A DNA stretch of 64,000 nt from Cyclina sinensis (GCA_012932295.1 JAAONU010000001.1:57695693-57759692), one strand, 5' to 3'. Counted from the stretch's first letter, positions 24,401 to 35,363 are shown. The notes: generated from the sequence alone by a model not told the origin. Translations and numbers: made by a program.

Positions 24401-27400
24401 AATGTCTGCAACACAAAAGTATGTTAATACGTACTGGGCCTGTTTTTCTTCCAGAAGCAACAGTAAACTCTGGGCAAAACAGCAAATCCTAAAAAGGCAA
24501 ATGTCAAAGTCCAGAGAGACAGTCAAATAAACCATAACAGTACAAGCATCAAAATCAAATCTTGAGGAAATCTGTATCAAATATTACTGCAAAATACTCA
24601 TTTGGTCTAAGCATGGAAACACATCCTGAATATGATAATATCAAGTGTGTAGCATAAGTTCTTTTAAAAAGTGTTCAAATTTATACTATGTAAACCATTT
24701 GATGCCATTATTTCAACAGTAGCATCGGCAACTAAGAATAAATTAATCCTACTTATGTTTGCCAACTAAATATCAAATGTCACTTTTATCACTCACAATA
24801 AAAGCTTCTACTGAAAATTTGTCATCATAACGGATTAACCATCTTCCTAGTTCGTAGAGGTGAATATTTTTATATTCACATACCATATTTATAAAAAAGA
24901 AAAAAAGAAATGTGACTATGTTATATTAAAAACGTTTTTTTGTACAGATATTTTCATTTATAAAGACCAATACTTACACAAAGTGCATTCAGAAGAGTCT
25001 GTGCCAGTGGTGGGCTGTCATTCTATAAAACAAGAGGACCATGATGGCCCTATATCGCTCACCTGAATATGACTGCTTTTAACAAAGTTGCTATGGACCT
25101 GGTTAATTGACCCCAGATGACCCATATTCAAACTTGGCCTAGAAATTATTGAAACAATCTTTCTGACAAATTTCAAGGTTATTTGAACTGAAAGCGTAGC
25201 CTCTAGAGTGTTAACAAGGTTTTTCCATATTTGGGCTCTGTGACCTAGTTTTTGACCCCAGATGATCCATATCCAAACCTGAGCTAGAAACCATCAAAAC
25301 AACCTTTCTGACAAATTTCCAGGACATTTGGACTGAAAATGTAGCCTCTAGAGTGTTTACAAAGTTTTTCGATATTTAGGCTCTGTGACCTAGTTTTTTA
25401 ATCCAGATGACCCATATTCAAAGTTGAGCTGGAAATCATAGAAGCAACTTTTCTGACAAATTTTCAGGTTATTTGGAATTAAAATCTTAACTCTAGATTG
25501 TTAACAAGGTTTTTCCATATTTGGTCTCTGTGACCTAGTTTTTGACCAAAGATGACCCATATTAGTACTTGAGCTAGAAATCATCAAAACAACCTGTCTG
25601 ACAAATTTCCAGGATATTTGGACTGAAAATGTAACCTCTGGAGTGTTAAAATGGTTTTTACATTTTAGGGCTCTGTGACCTTGTTTTTGATCCCAGATGA
25701 CCCATATCCTAATCTGGGCTAGAAAACATTGAAACAACCTTTCTGACAAATTTCAAGGACATTTGGACTGAAAATGTAACCTCTAGAGCATTAACAAGGA
25801 TTTTCTACTTTTTGGCCCTGTGTCCTAGTTTTTGACCCCACATAACCCATATTCAAAACTGAGCTAGAAATCATTAAAACAATCTTTCTGACAAATTTCA
25901 AGGTTATTTGAACTGAAAATGTTAACTCAATGCGTGTTAACACCCTTTTTCCATATTTGGGGTCTGTGACTTAGTTTTTGACCCCAGATGACCTTTGTTC
26001 GAATCTGAGCTAGAAATCATTAAAACATTTTTTCTAACAAATTTCGAGAATATTTGGACTGAAAAGTAGCTTCTAGAGTGTTAACAAGTTTTTTTTCTAT
26101 TTTTGGGCTCTGTGACCTAGTTTTTGATTTCAGATGACACATATTCAAATTTAACCTAGAAATCATTGAAACAACCTTTCTGACAAATTTCCAGGATATT
26201 TGGACTGAAAATGTTAACAAGGTTTTTCCATATTTGGGCTCTGTGACATAGTTTTTGACCCTAGATGACCCAATTTTGAACTTGAGCTAAAAATCATCAA
26301 AACAACCTTTTTGACTAATTTCCAGGATATTTGGACTGAAAATGTAACTTCTAGAGTGTTAACAAGGTTTTTCTATTTTTGGGCTCTGTGATCTAGTTTT
26401 TGAACCCAGATGACACATATTCGAACTTGAGCTAGAAATCATAGAAACAACCTGTCTGACAAATTTCCAGATTATTTGGACTGAAAATGTTACTTCTCCT
26501 TCTACAAGAAGATTTTCAAAGTTTTCACTATATAAGCCTATGTAAAACCAATGACCCCGGGTTGGGGCCAAATTTGACCCCAGGGGTATAATTGGAACAA
26601 ACTTGGTAGAGGTCCACTAGACAATGCTACATACCAAATCTTAAGGCTCAGGGCCTTGTGGTTTCAGACAAGAAGATTTTTTAAGATTTTCCTATATAAG
26701 CCTATGTAAAACCAATGACCCCAGGGTGGGGCAAAATTTGACCCCAGAGGAATAATTTGAACAAACTTGGTAGAAGTCCACTAGACAATGCTACATACCA
26801 AATATCTAAGCTCTATTCCTTACGGTTTCTGACAAGAAGATTTTTAAAGTTTTTCCTATATAACTCTATGTAAAACAAGTTACCCCTGGGGCGGGGCCAC
26901 TTTTGACCCAGAGGCCATGATTTGAACAAACTTGGTAGAGGTCCACTAGATGATGCTTTATACCAAATATCTTAGCTCTATGCCTTACGGTTTCTGACAA
27001 GAAGATTTTTAAATTTTTTCCTATATAACTCTATGTAAAACAAGTTACCCCTGGGGCGGGGCCATTTTTGACCCAGAGGCCATGATTTGAACAAACTTGG
27101 TAGAGGTCCATTAGATGATGCTTTATACCAAATATCTAAGCTCTATGCCTTACAGTTTCTGACAAGAAGATTTTTAAAGTTTTTCCTATATAACTCTATG
27201 TAAAACAAGTTACCCCTGGGGCGGGGCCATTTTTGACCCAGAGGCCATGATTTGAACAAACTTGGTAGAGGTCCATTAGATGATGCTTTATACCAAATAT
27301 CTAAGCTCTATGCCTTACAGTTTCTGACAAGAAGATTTTTAAAGTTTTTCCTATATAACTCTATGTAAAACAAGTTATCCCTGGGGCGGGGCCATTTTTG

Positions 27401-29290
27401 ACCCAGAGGCCATGATTTGAACAAACTTGGTAGAGGTCAACTAGATGATGCTTTATACCAAATATCTTAGCTCTATGCCTTACGGTTTCTGACAAGAAGA
27501 TTTTTAAAGTTTTTCCTATAAAACTCTATGTAAAACAAGTTACCCCTGGGGCGGGGCCATTTTTGACCCCAGGATCATAATTTGAACAAACTTGGTAGAG
27601 ATTCACTAGATGATGCTTTATACCAAATATCAAAGCTCCAGGCATTGTGGTTTCTGACAAGAAGATTTTTAAAGATCCAACTTGTAAAATCTGTTTTTAG
27701 CTCCTGTGACCCAGAAATGCAATGAACCGGAACCATTTGAACAAACTTGGTAGAGCTTCATGCAAGGAACATTCTAGGCAAGTTTCATTAAATTTTGCCC
27801 AGTGGTTTCAGAGGAGATGTCGTTTGAATGAATTGTGGACGACGGACGGACGGACGCCGGACAATCAAGGATCCTAAAAGCTCACATGAGCATGCTCAGG
27901 TGAGCTAAAAACACACTCACACACATTTATTAAAGTTTGTTTGGTTAAAATATAATTCCTATTCATCATGCCAGTAAATGTATAACTGCAAAATGTACTA
28001 TCTTCAACTGATTTAATATCTTAAATTTATCTTTTTTAACAATTTACAGCACTGCATCACCTTCATAATTTTTACCTTGAAGTGTTAAGTCTAAAACACT
28101 GAAAGGGAGAACTTATAAAAATTGTTTTAAGTGCTATACAGTAATGTTACAAAAAAGAACACAGTCAGTGAAAAATATCTGACACAGTTTAAAATGGAAA
28201 AAAAAGAAAAAAGTTCTGTGCTTCTTGACCATGTTAATGAACAAAAGACCACGATAACTATGTTAACTATTGAAATACTGTTGAATTATCATCATTTATC
28301 ACATAACAAATTTACAGGTTAGTTTGAAAAATAAAGCAATGTTAGTTGAACTCCAAGAAGCATTAGGCCATACCTCTGTTTCTTCCCCTTGACCTGGTAA
28401 TGTAGACCAAAAAAATCCCCTCCAGTCTGGATCCTCAAATATGTAGGGCAAAACCCTTGTCAACAATCGTACACAGTTCAGCACTGAAATATACAATATA
28501 TTTTTGAACTGACAATAAAAACATCTTCACCCATCTGGAAATAGTGATCTGTCTCTCTTAACAAAATGAAGTCTAAAATTGTAATTTTTTGTCAAACGCT
28601 TTTACAAAAAACTATTTGTTCTTAAATGTATCACCTATTTGCTGTTCTCGCTGAGATGGACATCCACTTTCGGCAGCAGCAACAAGCTTTTCTACAGCTT
28701 TGTAACATAATGTTGCTAAATTTGATGGTGACTCTTCCCTCAATGCACGTATCTCTGCTGCAGGTATCAAAGTGAACACATCTTGAACGCAGGTCACACT
28801 CTCTGACCAGAACTGCTCCCAAAAAGCCTCGTCACTAGCTTCAATTGGCTAAAATGTAAAACATTATTAGTGTTTTCTGCCTATCCCAAATAATGAGATT
28901 TCATTAACACAAAAACATTGTAAAGGTTTACAACATGACAATGATTATGGTCACTTTATCATCAGAATATTACCCACTGCCTTTGGTGATTTACATATGT
29001 ATTTTGGCATTGCATTAGTTATTGTTGAGATTTTGAAGATCTCGACCGTTAGTGTCTTCTTTTGAGTGTCCGTACTTAATTATTAAACTTAACATGCCTC
29101 ATAACATTAATAAGCTAACAAGCATGACAAGTGGGTGGGGTGGATAATTTTATTCAGTTACACCAAAACAATCATTACGGTCGGTGTTCAATGATAGGAA
29201 ATGAGTCTAGCTACAAAAACACACCTGAGTTTTAGTTGTTAACTGAATCACAGCTTTTCTAAAATTTAATTTCGTGTCCGAGTTTCCCAT
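10659..29290 (-). CDS. HID1: HID1, complete coding region in 21 exons
   Basis: HID1 is a peripheral, N-myristoylated Golgi/TGN protein needed for dense-core vesicle formation and peptide-hormone sorting. Seen: exons (high to low coordinate) 29290-29225, 28848-28635, 28483-28374, 25022-24978, 24488-24435, 24085-23917, 23682-23625, 23075-22832, 22444-22388, 22202-22062, 21379-21289, 20252-20101, 19736-19658, 19024-18963, 17679-17577, 17053-16826, 13421-13234, 12304-12191, 11851-11760, 11440-11282, 10722-10659. All have AG/GT borders and compatible phases, and sum to 2490 nt (829 aa; vertebrate HID1 is about 790). Colinear matches to recalled human HID1 run from start to end, for example LLTRVLPYIFEDPDWRGFFW, DSCEYIWEAGVGFAHSP, HIGVFILLLLSGERNFGVRL and the C-terminus KLFEIQRV. 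The Ser/Pro-rich stretch encoded by exons 16-18 is the variable linker and explains the extra length. No frameshift or internal stop was found. The 3' UTR lies below 10659; its end was not determined. Confidence 0.97.
12460..12489. repeat. C30 homopolymer in HID1 intron 17
   Basis: Thirty consecutive C on the plus strand, which is G30 in the HID1 transcript. It lies 155 bp upstream of exon 18 (5' end 12304) in the gene direction. The length may vary or be misassembled. Confidence 0.9.
12585..13052 (-). repeat. Tandem-unit repeat element in HID1 intron 17
   Basis: Two about 152-bp units, each starting TTTTTGGACAATT-GATCTTC (about 12597 and 12749), each with GGTCAAGGTCAAATAAA and GTCTTGTCCAAAGGG. 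Then come GGCCGGACGGACAATTAAAC and a terminal block which on the minus strand reads TTATACCCGCCACACAACAA and CTGGAATCA. A related terminal block appears at 63916-64000 on the plus strand, so this is an element family with a defined end. Confidence 0.65.
16826..17053 (-). CDS. HID1: HID1 exon 16, end of conserved domain and start of linker
   Basis: The first third (GNSNLVYTIIRKRQVFHQLA and onward) matches HID1 closely, including NLPTD. It then passes into a low-complexity Pro/Thr/Glu-rich linker ending EPGTLKVSLAATPR, which keeps the vertebrate pattern EPGTLK-SL-ATP. Phase 2 at entry and phase 1 at exit join exon 17 through a split Arg codon (C|GT). Confidence 0.93.
17885..17990 (-). mobile_element. 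SINE family C body fragment
   Basis: Carries GGGGTTTAACACCAGTTTCA, CTTTTTGGACATACCTTGGC and CCTGGGTATCCAACCAG, the same order as at 4550-4640. The tRNA head is missing. It lies in HID1 intron 14 (17680-18962), in the same orientation as the gene. Confidence 0.6.
18355..18945. repeat. Tandem repeat in HID1 intron 14
   Basis: Diverged units carry TGTGACCTTGACCTTGG, CACAATG(A/G)TGAACATTTG, GCCAAGTTATATTAAAATCC and CATGTAGA(A/T)GTTTT-CTCCGGACAA. They are seen at about 18370, 18515 (partial), 18650 (partial) and 18795. The cluster ends within about 20 bp of HID1 exon 14 (18963-19024). Confidence 0.65.
24978..25022 (-). CDS. HID1: HID1 exon 4, 45 nt, acceptor abutting a transposable element
   Basis: The exon encodes NDSPPLAQTLLNALC in phase 0 and corresponds to the segment before DLLFCPEFTV. 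Its donor is GTAAGT. Its acceptor is TTTTATAG. Only eight intron bases separate the exon from the terminal CCTCTTG of the 2.9-kb tandem-core element in intron 3, so most of the pyrimidine tract is made of transposon sequence. Confidence 0.9.
25031..27907 (-). mobile_element. Tandem-core element (pearl/HINE-like) P1 in HID1 intron 3
   Basis: Minus-strand ends: 5' TAGCTCACCTGAGCATGCTC at 27907, 3' GGCCATCATGGTCCTCTTG at 25031. Both are flanked by T-runs. After the 5' hairpin and a (GTCC)n-type stretch (CGTCCGTCCGTC) come two tandem arrays. The B array has exact 165-bp periods (TTTTCCTATA at 26851, 27016, 27181, 27346, 27511). The A array has about 145-bp units (for example 25211, 25356, 25501, 25646, 25791). 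No ORF of meaning. The plan (5' hairpin, tandem core, 3' hairpin, T-rich target) fits non-autonomous Helentron-like elements such as the bivalve pearl family; the assignment is inference. Confidence 0.8.
29225..29290 (-). CDS. HID1: HID1 coding exon 1 with myristoylation signal
   Basis: Reads MGNSDTKLNFRKAVIQLTTK plus TQ, then a GTG donor. The start is chosen because it matches the known HID1 N-terminus, and because Gly2 followed by Ser4 and Lys7 fits the N-myristoylation consensus (MGxxxS/T-type) known for the family. The exon ends in phase 0 and joins exon 2, which begins PIEASDEAFWEQFW. An untranslated upstream exon is possible but not shown. Confidence 0.95.
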
Positions 29291-29326
29291 TTTTCAGCTG
29301 CAGCTGTTTGTTGGCATAATGCGCAG

Positions 29327-29352
29327 TGACGTATAATAAAGATGTTGATTGG
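29327..29352 (-). promoter_or_regulatory. Candidate HID1 proximal promoter (CCAAT box plus CRE-like site)
   Basis: On the HID1 strand, CCAAT lies at 29352-29348 and TACGTCA (CRE-like) at 29333-29327, 37-62 bp upstream of the HID1 ATG. These are motif matches only. A YY1-like AAAATGGCGG at about 31570 and a good donor (GTAAGT at 31434-31429) on the minus strand leave open an alternative start with a far-upstream untranslated exon. Confidence 0.3.
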
Positions 29353-29439
29353 TCAATTTATCGATTTTTCCCTTACAAGAACGACAACTCTTCAAGCTGC
29401 GTGGTTAAAGCTGGACCTCGTAACCTACCAGTATTTAGG

Positions 29440-29557
29440 AGCGGATGTGGCCCAGTGGTAACGCGCTGGGCTGGTAAGGGTCCAGAGTTCGATCCCCCGC
29501 TTCTCCACTAACATTACTAATAGACTTACTGAAACGTTAAACAGAGGTCCCATGTAT
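29440..29557 (+). mobile_element. tRNA-derived SINE, family B, 3'-truncated
   Basis: Head: GTGGCCCAGTGGTAACGCG (A-box) and AGAGTTCGATCCCC (B-box). Body: CTCCACTAACATTACTAAT, ACGTTAAACAGAGGTCCCAT. The body stops abruptly where LINE sequence begins at about 29558. It lies 150 bp upstream of the HID1 ATG. Confidence 0.8.
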
Positions 29558-30840
29558 AACACATCATTGTTTCAAACATGATGGATTACTTTGACAAACA
29601 CAACATACTTTGCACCTTGATCAAGGTCAACAAACTGATGACATAGTCATGGATTTCAGTAAAGCTTTTGACAAAGTAGACCACCACAACCTCATACACA
29701 AGCTGAAACACATGGGAGTTCATCCACACATCAGTTCATGGATACAAAACTTTCTCAAAAACAGATCACAACAAGTATTAGTGGAAAACAAGGTCTCTGA
29801 CAGGCTCCCTGTGCTTTCTGGTGTCCCGCAGGGATCGGTCTTAGGTCCATGTCTCTTTCTCGCATACATCAATCCCCTACCAGGAAGTGTCAGAAGCCGG
29901 GTGCGTCTATTTGCCGACGACACCATAGTTTATTTAACAATTAAATCACAAGCATCTGCACAAACCTTACAAAATAATTTGCACAACCTTGAAATATTGG
30001 AAAAAGAATGGTCAATGGAATTCAACCCTTGAAGTACTCAGAATACACAGGAAAAAGAAACCGGTCATCTTTCCCTACACCCTACATAACACTAAACTTA
30101 AAACCACAGAAAATGCAAAATATTTAGGAGTTACAATAAGTAGCAACCTAAACTGGTCATCCCACATAAACAATATCACAAAAAAACCCCAAAAAAACAG
30201 CTTAAGGTTCATCAGACGAAATGTCAAAACACAAAACAAACAACTCAAAAAAGCAGCATACAAAACATATGTAAGACCACAGGTTGAATACTGCTCAACC
30301 ATATGGCATCCATGGCCAAAATATCTCACACACAGAATAGAAATGGTCCAGAGGTCAGCTGCAAGGTACGTTCATAATGATTACCACTATACAAGCAGTG
30401 TAACAAACATGATCAAAGAACTAAAATGGTCAACTTTAGAACAAAGGCGAAACCATGCCAGCCTGGTCATGCTACACAAAATAAAAAACAATCAGGTCAA
30501 TGTTGATCACAATCACCTTACAAACACAAGAAACAACAAATTCCTCATTCCACAATCAAAAACACAACATCACATGAACTCATTCTTCCCAAGGACTAAA
30601 CGACTCTAGAACGAATTACCGACTGAGATTAAGGCTACCCCAACTGTACGAGCTTTTATCAGTGGACTAAACAAGTTTTATAGATTTTAAAGTACTTAAA
30701 ATAAATGTTTCAGTAAGATCTTCTGTTAAATCTTGTTTTCTTTGTTATTAACTTCTATAATTTTAAATGTTCCTGACACGCACCTGCCTAGTATAGTCAG
30801 TATTGACTTTTGGCAATAATAAGTTGAAGTTGAAGTATTA
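29558..30840 (+). pseudogene. 5'-truncated non-LTR retrotransposon, reverse transcriptase fragment (jockey/CR1-like)
   Basis: Reading frame 1 (29585 to about 30032) carries palm motif A (VMDFSKAFDKVDHHN), motif B (SGVPQGSVLGP) and motif C (FADDT). It stops at EWSMEFNP. The remainder (thumb and C-terminal part: AKYLGVTISSNLNWSSHI, EYCSTIWHPW, RNHASLVML, LPTEIKATPTVRAFISGL) is in another frame and has a stop at about 30607. Other copies here read NPDKCE at the break, so a few bases are missing. The 3' end has a short AAGTTGAAGTTGAAGT run at about 30820. The upstream endonuclease domain is missing, so the copy is dead. Confidence 0.92.
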
Positions 30841-33447
30841 GTGCTATACAGTGAGCATGCAAAAGGAAATATGACATTAATTTATAAATAGATCAATAAA
30901 AAAGACACCACAAACAATTAACGAAAATGAGAACCCAATGGTTTACCACCTTGGAACGGCCAGTGGCAAAGTACTTGCCACTGGAGGATTTAAACCAGGT
31001 TCTAGGGTGCATAAACCTCACACTTGCCCCGACAGGTGTTGTTGAAAGTACCTCACATGCATTTATTTGCAAACACTGACTTTCAACAGTCCGATTGGAA
31101 ATAAGTTGAAAAACTTAATGGGTTATCCTGTATAACATATATGTCTAAAAAAACATGATATTTGTAGCTATGAACATTGGTGCTATGATTCTGTAATTTT
31201 GGTAATTTTAAATCTGTGATAAATTTTTTGTAAGTATGACATAAATATTCACGAATAAATCTTATTTTATCTTAGACAAAAATGTACCTAAAACGAGTTT
31301 TAAAATATATTAGTTATAAGAAGGAGATTCCTCAAACCTATCTTCAACAGCAAAACACCCATCGAAGTTGCAACGACTTTAATTATTTAGCAGTGCATAA
31401 CAAATAAACTCTACACATACTTACATTCCCTGACACATCCCAGGGCTTAATTGAGGCCCTGCACATCCGTATAACAAAACCGAATGGGAAGTAACCGCAG
31501 CGCGGAGTTTGCAATAGAGAAACTACCGTGATATAGACAGGCTTTAGTCTATACATACTCTTCACAAAAAATGGCGGAGCGGGAACGTGATCCGTATTAT
31601 TTGGTTGATATATCTATTTGTTTTACTATATTATTTGATAAGAGTTCAGATATGCTTGCTTTCTCGAATGACCTTTTACAGTTCGTAATAAAAAAAGCTG
31701 TTGTCATTTTGTTTCTTATTTCGTTTTGTATGAAATGGTAGAAGCTCGTTTCCTTTGAAATCAAAAATAGCAACAACCAAGCATTTTTTGAAAGAAAAAA
31801 ATCCACAAAACTTTACATTTTCTTAAAGCTTACAACACAAGGATTCTAACAGTGTATAGTTTTACTATATTGAACTCTTCACAACTTGGAATAGTCCTGG
31901 CAAACGAAGTAAAAAACACCCTCGAAATCAGGCTATTTTCAGTTTTCATGAAAAAAGTAACCTCACATCATAACTGCCTGAATCTTAGCACATGCTGTAA
32001 ATTTCTGGTGTCTAACTGTTCTCTACACTTACTTCTAATAAAATGTAGTGAAAATTTGAAGAAAATCGATCCAGTTAATGCCTGACAATGTTCCAATGTG
32101 TGCCAGTGCATGCAAAAATCTTCCAGAAAAGAGAAAAAAAGGTTTATTTTAGTCAAATATGCAAAGTCATGTTGATTTTTTTTATATTAAAGTGATGAGT
32201 TACTACTTATTAGACATACATATACCATATTCTATATAAGTTTTCATTAATTTTGACAAAAAGTACTTTATAAGCTACAAATCTACATAAACTTACCCCA
32301 CCCACTAGCTTTCAATCAAGTAAACTTATTTGTATACTGATTTTATCATATTGAAGGTCCGGCAAGTTACTTTTAATGTTACAACTTGAAAAAAAAACAG
32401 CAATCACTGTTCTTGGTAGAGTATTATGACATCAAAACCAAATAACTGAACGAGAGCTATTATACAACAACCTGAAAGTCTTAGTAAACATTAACTTATA
32501 ATTAAGACTACCATCACTATATAACAGATAAATGCTAGGCAAACTCATGAAGTGCTACTGCTCATACCTACATTTATAGACTACAAGTAGCTGCGACACT
32601 ATCCGTGTCATTAGTTTAGTACGATAATAGTCATTTACGCAGTGGCGGTCACGAACATTTTTGTGTTCGAATGGCCTATGCATCTTCTGTCAGAAATACT
32701 AAATACTTTGTTGGTGACACTTCATAATATCGGTTTAAATTGATGGGGAATTATATTCGGTATCATGACTGGCATACTCAACTTCTTATTTCTACCTATA
32801 TTTACCAGAAAACCTTATTTATGTCGGCCAGGGTTAACAATTTTCATAACTTCCGGTAGGGTTTTCTCCCCTTGCGACGGTCAAATTGATTCAGTACGTA
32901 TGTAAAAAAAATTGAAAAATATGTATTCTACGGGGTCATCCAATGGAAAGGATTGTCATTTGAGTTAGATAAGACATTATTCTGTAAAAGTTAGTAAAAT
33001 TCTACCGTTGATCTTGCATTTCAATGCAGTTTTGCGTAATTCGTATTTTTCCGACTTCGTTTTTGTATGGAAATAAACAACGGGCACCAGCAGAAAACAT
33101 AGATCAACCTCTTCCAGGCACTTGGCTACGTCATTATGCAAATTTTATGATTTGGAGAACCTTGGATTTATCGTAGAAAAGCGTAATTTAGAGTCGTGTA
33201 AACAAGGTCATGTTTTTGCGATTATTTAATTTGCGCATGTGCGCCACCTAGCGGCTCCACGGTTGTTGCTATCAAAAAGAAAATATGTACAGGGGTCAAA
33301 TTTAACTTTTTTGTCTACTGGCAAATATTTGCTAGTGACCATTTTTTCTACTAGCAAAATCAATTTTCTACTAGCTAAGCAGTATTTACAAAATGTGAAA
33401 AGTTGCGGACAAACAGTTGTATCACTGACTGTATGACAAATAAATGT
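30841..33447. other. Intergenic between HID1 and NUP85, promoter candidates only
   Basis: No exon of a known protein was recognised. AAAATGGCGGAGCGGGAACG at about 31567 opens a short ORF (MAERERDPYYLV and onward, 56 codons) and resembles a YY1 site, as found near many housekeeping starts. NUP85 exon 1 may lie in this stretch. ACTTCCGGT at about 32848 (ETS-like) and TACGTCATTATGCAAAT at about 33128 (CRE-like plus octamer) are further motif matches without support. Confidence 0.3.
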
Positions 33448-33898
33448 AGGTGTGAAACCACCAAATAGATTCCTTCTTTATTCTATATAAAATTCATTTA
33501 TAAAGTTCACAGAGCTGTAAAACATAGCAAAACCTTTTTTAAATAGCTTTAACTTACATATTCTTGTAGATCTATATCTGTACTCATGAAAAATAGCAAG
33601 AAAAGTGGGGGTTGTGTTTCAAACAAGAAAGATATTTCTGCTCATGTGAACTTACCAATAAAATTAACAAAAAATCTGAGCTAATTTTCAGATTGGGGTA
33701 TGTGAAACAATTTCACATTGTGAATTCTATTCTGAATGCATATGAGCATAAAATTGCTATCACACTATCAGCAATAGTCAAACAAAATGATTCCAGCCAA
33801 AAAATACACAGATTAGGGTAAAAATGTTAAAAATAGCCAAGAAAACTGAGAACTATTTCTAGACGCCATTATTAGACTGAATTGGTGGTTTCATACCT
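33448..33898. mobile_element. Short inverted-repeat element (MITE-like), 451 bp
   Basis: Ends AGGTGTGAAACCACCAAAT (33448) and ATTGGTGGTTTCATACCT (33881-33898) are inverted repeats with one or two differences. The interior is AT-rich without a transposase. Possible GT flanks only. Confidence 0.55.
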
Positions 33899-34267
33899 GT
33901 AAACAAATAGTCTTAGTCATCTACGCGCTTTAATATCGGATGAACGTATACCGGATTAATTCAACAAGCGTCTACAAGTAGAGTGATCACGTGACCGGTG
34001 CTAGGGACATTTTTTCACGCACCGGCAAACGTGGATTTTCGGATAAGTCAGAACTTGGGATGTCTGTTGATTTTCCGGCGCACATCGCAATGATGTAGTA
34101 TGAATGTGATCAAATACAAATACAAAATGCAAATACATACAAATACAAATTTTATTTATAGTCAGTTAAGTCAATAATACAACATTAGCTATGTATAGCT
34201 ATTGACCGACTATATCAGTTGAATAGTCAGGGTTTCATGTACTTCGTTTCGTTTTTTCCCTTAAATA

Positions 34268-34715
34268 TCAAAACCCTTCTTTTGGGGGCATAGTCATAGA
34301 GCTTTAAGTCGTTCCAGGTTTCTTTTTACTGTGTATTCTGAGGTCTTCACACTTGTCAGGGTTGAATTCCATTGACCATTCTTTTTCCCGTATTTCAAGG
34401 TTGTGTAAGTCATTTTGTAAGGTTTGTGCAGATGCTTGTGATTTAATTGTTAAATAAACTGTGGTGTCACCCACAAATAGACGTTTGAAACAATGATGTG
34501 TTCCATTAATTTTGATGCAATACATGTGAGTGATATTGGTCTGTGGTTGCTAGAGTTTGAGTTTGATGCTTTTTTTACGCTGGTGTGATGATGGCATGTT
34601 TCCAATCCTTAGGAACAATACCCGTGTCTAGTGACCTTTGGAATATGATTTTTAGGATTGGTGTTATCTCTTTGTGTAGCTCTGTGTCTTGTGTCCTGTG
34701 TCTCTGTGGACACTG
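34268..34715 (-). pseudogene. Internally deleted LINE copy (jockey/CR1-like)
   Basis: Minus strand: PQRHRTQDTELHKEITPILK, then DTGIVPKDWKHAIITP, then NHRPISLTCIASKLMEHIIV. It then jumps directly to VGDTTVYLTIKSQASAQT and [20 protein letters not shown]. The palm segment with motifs A and B is missing between HIIV and the motif C region. A DTT replaces the catalytic ADD. Same family as 29558-30840. Confidence 0.85.
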
Positions 34716-34993
34716 GCTAGATAAGGCATTTCCAACAGCCTCGCTGTTGGGCTAGCTCTTTAGCGACATGGTTAGAGTGTCTGGAAAGTATACTAATTTA
34801 AGGAACGTTATCCATGCTTAGTACATGGATGGATGTCTGAAATTGAGCTCATAGGCCAGGTTACTATAGTCATCCAATAAATGCACCAGTGTGGATTGTG
34901 GAAGTTGAAAGAGTATCTCACCTCTGGTGGGATTCAAACTCACAGCCTCCTGATTATGAGTCCAGTGCTCTTATCCCTACACCACTCTTCTGC
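34716..34993 (-). mobile_element. tRNA-derived SINE, family E
   Basis: Minus strand head: AGTGGTGTAGGGATAAGAGC (A-box), CTCATAATC in the anticodon position, and GAGTTTGAATCCCACC (B-box). The body extends to about 34716 and contains AACAGCCTCGCTGTTGGGC, a small hairpin. It directly abuts the deleted LINE copy. Confidence 0.65.
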
Positions 34994-35129
34994 CTATTTT
35001 TTGCAGAAATATATTTGTAGATAGTCTCAACATTATTTTGAGAATTTATCATGATATATTGTGTTCCGATTTTCCTGTCAAGAGAGATAGCAATTTAATT
35101 TAGCTGTGTACAGGTATATTGGTGATAAT

Positions 35130-35280
35130 TTGATAGGTAACACCGTGTGGCTTGGTAGCTTGGTAGAGAGTCTGACCTGTAAGCGGAAGGCACTTGGTTC
35201 AAGTCCGTGTCAGACTTGGACTCGGTTGGAATCAGTTTATCGCCAATATTCCCTAAACCTGCTACATATTATACTGCCTC
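35130..35280 (+). mobile_element. Possible tRNA-derived SINE
   Basis: TGGCTTGGTAGCTTGGTAGAG resembles an A-box region and CTTGGTTCAAGTCC a B-box, about 30 bp apart. The following sequence has no tRNA character. A single copy in the window. Confidence 0.45.
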
Positions 35281-35363
35281 CAAATTGAGGATATGTCTGG
35301 AGTTCTTAGAGTCACAGAGAATATTGTCAAACATTCTGGAGGTGCTGAAGCAATTTAGCCTTA

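Noticed and set aside
25501..26571. Several minus-strand ORFs with similar sequences (SVQISWKFVRQVVSMIS)
   Set aside because: They are translations of the tandem A units of element P1, not protein genes.
27835..27860. CRISPR-like or satellite array suggestion from the regular repeats at 26.5-27.7 kb
   Set aside because: Repeats are directly adjacent 165-bp units without unique spacers, in a eukaryotic intron; they are the core of a transposable element.
31571..31741. NUP85 exon 1 candidate starting MAERERDPYYLV
   Set aside because: No usable donor in the required phase (GTTGAT and GTGATC are weak) and no similarity to the NUP85 N-terminus. Kept only as a possible promoter region.
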